Below, in pieces: positions 7,868-14,459 of a stretch of DNA of 64,000 bases. Under the pieces are notes generated by a model. That model was not told where the DNA came from. It ran no database searches and saw nothing but the letters and a program-made list of their open reading frames with translations. The stretch is taken from contig NZ_JBPKBI010000001.1 of NCBI RefSeq assembly GCF_051388935.1, positions 186,001 to 250,000 of the forward strand, written 5' to 3'. Source of the DNA: Yinghuangia sp035454725. GTDB taxonomy: Bacteria > Actinomycetota > Actinomycetes > Streptomycetales > Streptomycetaceae. Every line of letters begins with the position of its first letter. Positions within the stretch are counted from its first letter, which is position 1. A program made the translations under genes and the position numbers.

Positions 7868-9474
7868 CCGCCCGGACGACGCGGGCGGAGCGGGCCCGCA
7901 TGCCTCTCGCGAAAGCAGTCGTGCGGGCCGCTGCCCTCGAACACGGGGTGTGCATCCGTCCGGTCGCGCTGCGGCGCACGGACATCACGACGGGGGCTGT
8001 CGAGATCATCGATGTCCCGTGTGGGGCGACGTTGGCGAGCGTGTGCCCGTCGTGCGCGGAACGCAAGCGGCAGCTTCGGATGGCGCAGTGCCGCGAGGGA
8101 TGGCACCTGACCGAGGAACCGGACCTTGCGGCGGACGAACCGTCCGACTGGCAGCGGTGGTTGGTCGAAAGCCGCGCGGACCTCACCGCGGCGCATGACG
8201 CGGCCGGCGGGGCCGAACGCGAACAGCTCGGTGAGGACCTGGCGGCGCTCGATGAGGAGATCGCGTCCACGGGCGTGCGGGGCAAGGTGGACCCGGACAA
8301 GACATCCCGTCGGGTGCGGTCGACTCGGCGACGACAGGACGTGGTCGACCTGCCTAGGCGGCCCGTTGAGGCGCGGACGGTCGGCAAGGCGTACACGACA
8401 CCGGACGGGAAGACGTTCCGGCCGTCGCTGTTCGTCACGCTCACCCTGCCCTCGTACGGGCGGGTGCGGTCGGACGGAACGCCGGTCGATCCGACGTCGT
8501 ACGACTACCGGCGGGCCGCGCGTGACGCCCTGCACTTCTCGAAGCTGGTGGACCGGTTCATTCAGAACCTGCGGCGCTTCGTCGGCTTCGATGTCCAATA
8601 CTTCGCGGCCGTCGAACCCCAACGGCGGTTGGCGCCACACATTCACCTCGCGATCCGCGGGACCGTGTCCCGGGCGGAGCTGCGGCAAGTCGCGGCGGCG
8701 ACGTACCACCAAGTGTGGTGGCCGAACTGCGATGAGCCGGTGTACGCCGACGACGCGGCCCCGGCCTGGGACGACGAACAACAGGCGTACGTCGATGCGG
8801 AAACCGGCGTCGCACTGCCCACCTGGGACGACGCGCTTGACGACCTGGACGCGGACGACGACGCGGAACCGGTCCACGTCGCCCGGTTCGGCGTGCAGGT
8901 CGACGCGAAGGGCGTCCTCGTCGGCTCGGCGGACGCGCGCCGCTGCATCGGCTACCTGGCCAAATACCTGAACAAGTCCGCGCACGAATGCCACGAGCCG
9001 GCGAGCGACGCCGAACGCGCGCACGTCGACCGGCTGATGGACGAACTCCGGTACGAACCGTGCTCTCCTGCGTGCGCGAACTGGCTGCGGTACGGCGTCC
9101 AACCGAAGAACGCACGCGATGGCATGCGGCCGGGCCACTGCAAGGCGAAAGCTCACCGCCGCACGCACCTGGGCTACGGCGGACGCCGGGTCCTGGTCTC
9201 CCGCAAGTGGTCCGGCAAGTCCCTGGCCGACCACAAGCACGAACGACGCGCCTGGGTCCTCGACCTCCTCGGCGAGATGGCCGACCAAGGCGACGACCCC
9301 AACCGCTACGTCTGGGAACACGCGGCCCCATCAGACCCCGACGTCCCGTCCATCTCACACCGCCTCTTAAGAGCGGTCTCCGAACGCGTGCGCTGGCGGA
9401 ACGCACTCGACGCGGCCAGAGCGGCGGCAGACGGACAGTACGAAAATTCGGCAACTCGGGGGAGGGCGGCATGA
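7864..9474 (+). CDS. repSA: RepSA-like rolling-circle replication initiator
   Basis: 536 residues from ATG 7864, overlapping its neighbours by 4 bases on each side. The N-terminal part has a Cys-rich putative zinc site (CGATLASVCPSCAERK, about residues 54-69, and MAQC at about 78). The initiator core holds the HUH-type metal motif APHIHLAIRG with His259 and His261, and a Tyr-containing helix GYLAKYLNKS at about 362-371 that is the likely nicking-tyrosine region. pSAM2 RepSA initiates replication of the excised circle. The gene carries one TTA leucine codon at 9367-9369, rare in such genomes and translated by the bldA tRNA in Streptomyces, so production may be tied to development. Symbol given by similarity of context and motifs. 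Confidence 0.82.
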   Translation: MTARTTRAERARMPLAKAVVRAAALEHGVCIRPVALRRTDITTGAVEIIDVPCGATLASVCPSCAERKRQLRMAQCREGWHLTEEPDLAADEPSDWQRWLVESRADLTAAHDAAGGAEREQLGEDLAALDEEIASTGVRGKVDPDKTSRRVRSTRRRQDVVDLPRRPVEARTVGKAYTTPDGKTFRPSLFVTLTLPSYGRVRSDGTPVDPTSYDYRRAARDALHFSKLVDRFIQNLRRFVGFDVQYFAAVEPQRRLAPHIHLAIRGTVSRAELRQVAAATYHQVWWPNCDEPVYADDAAPAWDDEQQAYVDAETGVALPTWDDALDDLDADDDAEPVHVARFGVQVDAKGVLVGSADARRCIGYLAKYLNKSAHECHEPASDAERAHVDRLMDELRYEPCSPACANWLRYGVQPKNARDGMRPGHCKAKAHRRTHLGYGGRRVLVSRKWSGKSLADHKHERRAWVLDLLGEMADQGDDPNRYVWEHAAPSDPDVPSISHRLLRAVSERVRWRNALDAARAAADGQYENSATRGRAA

Positions 9475-9698
9475 CCGCGAAGAACACTGACCGCCTGCTG
9501 ACGGTCAAGGAAGCGGCCGAACTGCTCGGCACAACAGAGCGCTTCCCGCGGCGACTGATCGCGGAACGGCGGATCGCGTACGTCAAGGTGGGCTCGCACG
9601 TCCGGATTCGGGCGAGCGTGCTTGAGGCGTATCTGCTCGCGAACACGGTTGAGCCGGTGCGGCGTCGCGTTCGGCCTCGGTGGCGGGGGGCTGCCTGA
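9471..9698 (+). CDS. xis: Excisionase (MerR-like winged HTH, Xis)
   Basis: 75 residues from ATG 9471, overlapping the rep stop (ATGA) and the integrase start (TGATG). The sequence reads LLTVKEAAELLGTTERFPRRLI, then KVGSHVRIRASVLEAYL: the helix-turn-helix plus wing of excisionase-family DNA-binding proteins. Xis bends att DNA and directs the integrase toward excision. Small size, position directly before int and basic tail (VRRRVRPRWRG) all fit. Confidence 0.85.
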   Translation: MTAKNTDRLLTVKEAAELLGTTERFPRRLIAERRIAYVKVGSHVRIRASVLEAYLLANTVEPVRRRVRPRWRGAA

Positions 9699-10879
9699 TG
9701 GCGCGCAAGCGTAAGCAGAACCGTCGGACTTTCGGTGCGATTCGTCGGCTGCCGTCGGGCAAGTATCAGGCGCGGTATACCGGTCCGGACGGGGCCCGCT
9801 ACTCGGCGCCCGATCCGTTCGAGACGTTGACGGATGCGGACGACTGGCTTGCTGCCAAGCAGACCGAGATCAAGCAACAGAGCTGGCGCGACCCAGACGC
9901 TGGCGCGGTGAACTTCGAAACGTACGCACTGCTGTGGGTCGAGGAACGCGAACTCGCCGCGACCACGGAAGAGCTGTACCGGCGGCTGCTGCGTCTGCAC
10001 ATCCTTCCGACGTTCGGGGCCCTCGACCTCGACGAGATCACGCCTCCGCGCGTCCGGGCCTGGCACGCGGAACGCAGGAGGGCGACGGGGGCGACGACGG
10101 TCGCGAAGTCGTACCGCCTGCTCAAGGGCATCCTTCAAACGGCCTTCGAGGAAGACGAGTTGATCCGGCGCAACCCGTGCCGGATCAAGAACGGCGGGCG
10201 TGAGTCGGCTCCCGAACGGTCGATCGCCACCGTCGCCCAGGTCGACGCACTTGCGGACGCGGTGGGGCCTCGCTGGCGGCTGATGGTCTACTTCGCGGCG
10301 TACGCGACACTCCGGCCGGAAGAACAAGCCGAACTCCGGCGCGAGGATGTCGACACCGAAGCGCGGACGCTGTCCATCACCCAAGCGTCGCCCGAACTCA
10401 CCACGGGCCGCCGGGTCACCGGTGAGACGAAGTCGGCGGCGGGACGGCGCAAGGTCGTCTACCCGGCGTTCCTGGACCTCGAAGTGAAGCGGCACCTGGA
10501 CTGGTTCGCGGAGAAAGAACCGGACGGACTGCTCTTCGTCGGCGAGAAAGGCGCGCCGTTCCGGCGGTCGACGTTCGGGCGAAAGTGGCGCAAGGCGCGT
10601 ACCGCAGTCGGCCTTTCTGACGACTTCCATTTCTACGACCTGCGGCACACGGGCAACACGCTGGCTGCACAGTCGGGCGCGACGCTCAAAGAGCTGATGG
10701 TCCGCGCCGGCCACTCGACCGAGCGGGCCGCGATGATCTATCAGCACTCGACCGACGAGCGGCAACGCGAGATCGCGGACGGCCTGGACGCGAAGGTACG
10801 CCGTGACCGTGACCGTGGCAAGGGCACCGGACCGACCGACGGGCACGCTAAGGGCACGCCTAGGGCACGAGACGCTTGA
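9698..10879 (+). CDS. int: Tyrosine site-specific integrase
   Basis: The start is ATG 9698 overlapping the xis stop; an upstream in-frame start at 9680 would sit inside xis. 393 residues. The N-terminal arm-binding domain is followed by a core-binding SAM-like region (about residues 75-160) and the catalytic domain: Arg in ATLRPEEQAELR, a Lys-bearing turn near TKSAAGRRK, YDLRHTG where the usual first His of HxxR is Tyr, the second Arg intact, GHSTERAAMIYQHS with the nucleophile Tyr. The gene ends about 50 bp from the 3' end of tRNA-Gly(CCC), the expected place for an integrase that uses a tRNA gene as attB. It is probably active, since all core residues except the first His of HxxR are present. 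Confidence 0.92.
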   Translation: MARKRKQNRRTFGAIRRLPSGKYQARYTGPDGARYSAPDPFETLTDADDWLAAKQTEIKQQSWRDPDAGAVNFETYALLWVEERELAATTEELYRRLLRLHILPTFGALDLDEITPPRVRAWHAERRRATGATTVAKSYRLLKGILQTAFEEDELIRRNPCRIKNGGRESAPERSIATVAQVDALADAVGPRWRLMVYFAAYATLRPEEQAELRREDVDTEARTLSITQASPELTTGRRVTGETKSAAGRRKVVYPAFLDLEVKRHLDWFAEKEPDGLLFVGEKGAPFRRSTFGRKWRKARTAVGLSDDFHFYDLRHTGNTLAAQSGATLKELMVRAGHSTERAAMIYQHSTDERQREIADGLDAKVRRDRDRGKGTGPTDGHAKGTPRARDA

Positions 10880-10896
10880 CAGTTGCAGGAAACAAC

Positions 10897-10925
10897 AAAG
10901 GCCCGGGTCTCTGACCTGGGCCTTT
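10897..10925. terminator. Bidirectional terminator between int and tRNA-Gly
   Basis: AAAGGCCCGGGTC (10897-10909) pairs with GACCTGGGCCTTT (10913-10925), one G-T wobble, loop of 3. Flanking A- and T-runs let it serve both int on + and tRNA-Gly on -. Confidence 0.75.
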
Positions 10926-10929
10926 ACCT

Positions 10930-11003
10930 TGGAGCGGGCGACGAGAATCGAACTCGCGCTCTGAGCTTGGGAAGCTCATGTTCTACCATTAAACTACGCC
11001 CGC
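10930..11003 (-). tRNA. tRNA-Gly(CCC), probable element attachment site
   Basis: Reads on the minus strand from 11003. Acceptor arms GCGGGCG and CGCCCGC, anticodon stem TGAGC/GCTCA with loop TTCCCAA (anticodon CCC), T-arm GCGAG-TTCGATT-CTCGT, discriminator T, and an encoded CCA at 10930-10932. The 3' end faces the integrase gene, as expected for attR of an integrated element, so the right junction should lie in about 10930-10980. I did not find a second copy of the 3' half in the window. Confidence 0.93.
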
Positions 11004-11137
11004 GCAGCGGTCCCTCTGAGGGTCTCGCGGGTCACACTGTACCCGATGGGGCGGAGCGGGTGCAGCGGCTTTCCACAGGGGCCGGGGTTGGGGACGGCGG
11101 TTGGGTGTCTGGTCTGGGCAGCGACTACGCTCGCTGT

Positions 11138-11713
11138 GTGCTGCTTTCGGACAAGGACATTCGTGCGGAGATCGACGCCGGTCGGGTGGGGATCGACCCT
11201 TTTGAGCCGGGTATGGTCCAGCCGTCCAGTGTCGATGTCCGGCTTGACAGGTTTTTTCGGGTTTTCGAGAACCATCGGTATCCGCATATCGACCCCGCTG
11301 TGGAGCAGCCGGATCTGACGCGGCTTGTCGAGCCGGAGGGGGATGAGCCGTTCATCCTGCATCCGGGGGAGTTCGTGCTCGCGTCGACGTATGAGGTCAT
11401 CCGGTTGCCCGACGATGTGGCGAGCCGGTTGGAGGGGAAGAGTTCGCTGGGGCGGCTCGGGTTGTTGACGCATTCGACGGCGGGGTTCATCGATCCGGGG
11501 TTCTCGGGGCATGTGACGCTTGAGCTGTCGAATGTGGCGACGCTGCCGATCAAGTTGTGGCCCGGGATGAAGATCGGGCAGCTGTGCCTGTTCCGGTTGT
11601 CGTCGCCGGCTGAATTTCCGTACGGGTCCTCGGTGTACGGGTCGCGCTATCAGGGGCAGCGGGGGCCGACGGCGTCGCGGTCGTTCCAGAATTTCCATCG
11701 CACCCCTATCTGA
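11138..11713 (+). CDS. dcd: dCTP deaminase
   Basis: Start GTG 11138 gives 191 residues, the usual length; the longer open frame runs into the tRNA. It converts dCTP to dUTP for dTMP synthesis; some actinobacterial Dcd enzymes also cleave dUTP to dUMP. Visible signatures are MLLSDKDI at the N-terminus, QPSSVDVRLD, EGKSSLGRLGLLTHSTAGFID with the substrate-binding S/R and catalytic Glu region, HVTLELSN and a C-terminal YQGQRGPTASR. The gene sits just behind the tRNA-Gly, 134 bp from it, and is followed 15 bp later by a phosphoribosyltransferase gene, so both may form an operon. Confidence 0.97.
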   Translation: MLLSDKDIRAEIDAGRVGIDPFEPGMVQPSSVDVRLDRFFRVFENHRYPHIDPAVEQPDLTRLVEPEGDEPFILHPGEFVLASTYEVIRLPDDVASRLEGKSSLGRLGLLTHSTAGFIDPGFSGHVTLELSNVATLPIKLWPGMKIGQLCLFRLSSPAEFPYGSSVYGSRYQGQRGPTASRSFQNFHRTPI

Positions 11714-11728
11714 TCGGGGCGTTCCGGC

Positions 11729-12226
11729 ATGTCCGATGTGCGTGAGAATCTGACCTGGGATCTCCTCGGCGCAGCCACACGGGAGTTGGCCGCGCGAGTG
11801 GTGGCCGACGGCTATGAGCCGGACATCATCCTCTCCATCGCCCGCGGCGGGGTGTTCGCGGCCGGGGCGCTGGCGTACGCACTCGATGTGAAGAACCTGC
11901 ACCTGATCAACGTGGAGTTCTACACGGGCGTCGGCACCACGCTCGAAATGCCGATCATGCTGGCACCGGTGCCGAACATCATCGATTTCACGGACAAGAA
12001 GGTGCTGGTCGCCGACGACGTCGCGGATACCGGCAACACCTTGAGGCTGGTCAGGGACTTCTGCGAGGACGCCGTCGCCGATGTTCGGTGTGCGGTGATC
12101 TACGAGAAGCCGCAGTCGTCCGTGAAGTGCGAATACGTATGGAAGTACACCGAGGACTGGATCAATTTCCCGTGGTCGGTGCTGCCGCCTGTGGCCCGGC
12201 GGGACGGCCAGGTCCTCGACGCGTAG
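11729..12226 (+). CDS. Phosphoribosyltransferase (type I PRTase fold)
   Basis: 165 residues from ATG 11729. The PRPP-binding loop KVLVADDVADTGNTL lies at about residues 89-103 and the PPi loop is SIARGGVF at about 37-44. The C-terminal FPWSV... is typical of short purine/xanthine-guanine-like PRTases of actinomycetes located beside dcd. The exact base specificity cannot be told from sequence; salvage of hypoxanthine, guanine or xanthine is the likely role. It follows dcd by 15 bp, pointing to co-transcription. Confidence 0.85.
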   Translation: MSDVRENLTWDLLGAATRELAARVVADGYEPDIILSIARGGVFAAGALAYALDVKNLHLINVEFYTGVGTTLEMPIMLAPVPNIIDFTDKKVLVADDVADTGNTLRLVRDFCEDAVADVRCAVIYEKPQSSVKCEYVWKYTEDWINFPWSVLPPVARRDGQVLDA

Positions 12227-12470
12227 ACGCGGAAGCGGCTGAGACAACCACCCGGGGACAGCCGAGAGAAACGCAAACGCCGCCGACCCCGACGCCGACG
12301 GAGTGGGCGGCTCCGAGGGCGGCGGGGGCGGCGCACGGGACTACGCGGTGCTCACGCCGGTCCTGGACCCGGCAGGCGGTGCCGGGTCGGGTGGTGCGTG
12401 CGTGGCCTGGCCGGGCAAGGCGGCCGCGCGGCGGGCGGTCGGACCGGGTGGGCAGGCAGCGTTCAACCAC
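12227..12470. other. Intergenic region between convergent genes
   Basis: GC-rich sequence without a credible gene, strong hairpin or tRNA; the open frames here overlap on all strands and lack ribosome sites. Confidence 0.5.
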
Positions 12471-13103
12471 TCACCTCCTCATGCATGTGTCGGGCGCGGT
12501 CGGGTCCTGGAGGCAGCAGCGGACGAGCGTGCCCAGGACTTCCACGGCTTCGGGCAACCGCCGGTCGGCCGGGTCGGGGGCGACGGCCCAGCGCGGTTCC
12601 ACGCCGCCGAAGCCGCCGGGTCCGGCCGGGGCGGGGGTGACGTGGCCGAGGCCGTGGTGGCGTACGTCGACGTGTGCGGCGTCGTTGTGGTCGATCGTGT
12701 ACCAGTAGACGTCGCGGGCGCCGGGGCGTACGAGGAACAGAAGTCGGTCGGAGGGCACATGCACCACCGGCCCCGATGCGAACCCGAGATGTCCCAGCTC
12801 GTGGATCGCCGCGTAGCCGACGTGCGCGGGGGCGTCGAGGACGTCGAATTCGAGCCCGGTGGCGAGCAGGACCGAGTACGGCCGCCGCCCCCACCACGCC
12901 CTGATCACGTCCGCCGAGCGGCTGGCCGCGGTGACGTCGGCCCCGTCGCCGGGGTGGGCGCCGGGCTCTGGGCAGCGCGGTGACCGGCAGGAGCAGCGGC
13001 CCTGGTCGACGTACGCGCCGGGCACCACGGGCCAGCCTCGGTCCGTCGCGTAGAAGAGGGCGGCTGCCTGGAGTGCCGCCCGGGTGCGTCTCCGCACGAG
13101 CAT
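12471..13103 (-). CDS. Stand-alone primase/polymerase (primpol) domain protein
   Basis: 210 residues from ATG 13103. The N-terminal AALFYATDRGWPVVPGA and the following CRSPRCPEPGAHP match the start of the bifunctional DNA primase/polymerase N-terminal domain, in which a Cys/His-containing loop follows the first strand. VLLATGLEFDVLDAP corresponds to the strand that usually carries the metal-binding DxD-like pair; here it reads EFDVLD. No helicase domain follows, so this is a short version, common in streptomycetes. Function is unproven; repair-type synthesis or a degenerated domain are both possible. Confidence 0.68.
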   Translation of the reverse strand: MLVRRRTRAALQAAALFYATDRGWPVVPGAYVDQGRCSCRSPRCPEPGAHPGDGADVTAASRSADVIRAWWGRRPYSVLLATGLEFDVLDAPAHVGYAAIHELGHLGFASGPVVHVPSDRLLFLVRPGARDVYWYTIDHNDAAHVDVRHHGLGHVTPAPAGPGGFGGVEPRWAVAPDPADRRLPEAVEVLGTLVRCCLQDPTAPDTCMRR

Positions 13104-13401
13104 GTCCGGTCCTTAACCGCGGCGGTCGGACGTCCCGTGACTGGTCCGGAGCCGACAGGCCCCGCACCTGAGTGAGGGACCGCCGCGTGGTCGCGTGTGC
13201 TGGATGTGCCGTTCCTTCTCGTCGTGGTTCGGTGAGACCGACGGAATCACCGACTGAAACGAGGAAACCGCGTCGCGCACGCGACGGGAAGATCCATCCG
13301 AGGACCGTCTGTGACCGCTTGTGGTCCGGGTGGTCCGCTTGTGGTCCGCTTTGCTCGGACCGGCTGGTTCATCCGGTTCGCGGTGATTTCCTCGGGTACC
13401 G
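13104..13401. other. Intergenic region with a 14-bp direct repeat
   Basis: No gene is supported. CCGCTTGTGGTCCG occurs at 13315-13328 and again at 13335-13348, exactly 20 bp apart (two helical turns), a possible regulator site. It lies upstream of the primpol gene and downstream of the Yip1-type gene, both on the minus strand. Confidence 0.45.
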
Positions 13402-14289
13402 TCAGCCGGTCACCGGGAGCTTCAACGCGACCAGCAGAGCGATCAGCTGGACCGACACCGCGCCCAGGGCGCGCGGCCAAGGCAGTTCGTGTACGCGCAT
13501 CGCGACGGCGGTGAGCAGCCACGCGGTGAGCGCCAAGGACGCGAGCCCGAGAGCGAAGAGAGCCGTATTCTCGTCGTTCGCGAACAACGACACAACCAGC
13601 CGCGGGGCATCGGCCAGCCACGTGGTGAGAGCGGCGAGTGTGATGAACGGGCCAGCGTCGCCGTTCCCGCCGAGCGACCGGGCGAGGATCGTCGACACCC
13701 AGCCGAGCACGAGGAGGAACGCGGGCACCAGCACCGCGCTGATCAGCACCGCCGGGACGCTTGTGCTCAGGGTGCTGGTGAGGATCTGGTCCCGTGCCGT
13801 GTCGTTGGCGATCATCGCCAGCACGCCGCATATCGCCGAGACGATCAGCGCCGGCCACCAGAAGGCCTGGTCGCGGGCCCGGTCCAGGGTCGACAGCGGC
13901 CGCGTGGCCAGGCCGCTGAGCACTTCCTGCCAGATGAGCGGGCGCGCGGGTGCGGCGGGCGGGGCGTACGGCTGGCCGGGGTAGCCCTGGTTCCGTTCGG
14001 ACCGCCTCGGGGTGGGCGGTGGTACGGCGGGCGTTACCTGGGTGTAGCCGGCGGGCATTTCGCCGTAGACGTAGATGCTGGTCTCGTCGGGCAGCGCGAG
14101 CGGACCGGCGCTGTACGCGGACGCGGGAGCCGGCGGCGGCTGCGGCGACCCGTTGGACTGCGGCGGCCGGGGCCGGTTCTGCGGCAGCGGCCGACCGTAC
14201 TGGTCGTACTGCACGGGCGGTTCGGGCTGCTGGCCGTAAGGGTCGTACGCGTCGTACGGCTCGTATGGGTAGCGGTCGTTGCCGGTCAC
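13402..14289 (-). CDS. Yip1-type integral membrane protein
   Basis: The start is taken as GTG 14289 (MTGNDRYPYEPYDAYDPYG), giving 295 residues; a longer frame would run into the Fe-S gene. Residues 1-120 are Pro/Tyr/Gln-rich and disordered, with repeated Tyr-Pro and Pro-Gln stretches. The remainder has five hydrophobic helices (for example PALIVSAICGVLAMI, VPAVLISAVLVPAFLLVLG, TALFALGLASLALTAWLL) in the Yip1 arrangement, ending VQLIALLVALKLPVTG. Bacterial Yip1 proteins are of unknown role, with membrane organisation suggested. It follows the Fe-S protein gene on the same strand, but a terminator lies between. Confidence 0.75.
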   Translation of the reverse strand: MTGNDRYPYEPYDAYDPYGQQPEPPVQYDQYGRPLPQNRPRPPQSNGSPQPPPAPASAYSAGPLALPDETSIYVYGEMPAGYTQVTPAVPPPTPRRSERNQGYPGQPYAPPAAPARPLIWQEVLSGLATRPLSTLDRARDQAFWWPALIVSAICGVLAMIANDTARDQILTSTLSTSVPAVLISAVLVPAFLLVLGWVSTILARSLGGNGDAGPFITLAALTTWLADAPRLVVSLFANDENTALFALGLASLALTAWLLTAVAMRVHELPWPRALGAVSVQLIALLVALKLPVTG

Positions 14290-14376
14290 ACCCCGAAGGT
14301 ACCGGTGTGCGGGAAGCGGCGCTGCGGCGGGAGCGCAGTTGTTGCCGAGCCGGTGCAACCCCGTGTCCCAGCACGG

Positions 14377-14413
14377 AAAACGGCGGTGGACCCGACCGGT
14401 CCACCGCCGTTTT
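14377..14413 (-). terminator. Strong intrinsic terminator after Fe-S gene
   Basis: AAAACGGCGGTGGACC (14377-14392) and its perfect complement GGTCCACCGCCGTTTT (14398-14413) form a 16-bp stem with a 5-base loop and a T-run, 47 bp past the Fe-S gene stop. Confidence 0.85.
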
Positions 14414-14459
14414 CGTCCGCGGATCGAGCGTTCGCTGAACGATCCCGATCGCGAGGAAG

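Noticed and set aside
8558..10846. 762-codon open frame antisense to rep/xis/int
   Set aside because: High-GC shadow frame: Arg/Pro/Gly-rich without domain motifs, opposite to an operon with clear protein families.
10883..11137. N-terminal extension of dcd
   Set aside because: The added frame crosses the tRNA gene and its terminator; the GTG at 11138 gives the family length and N-terminus.
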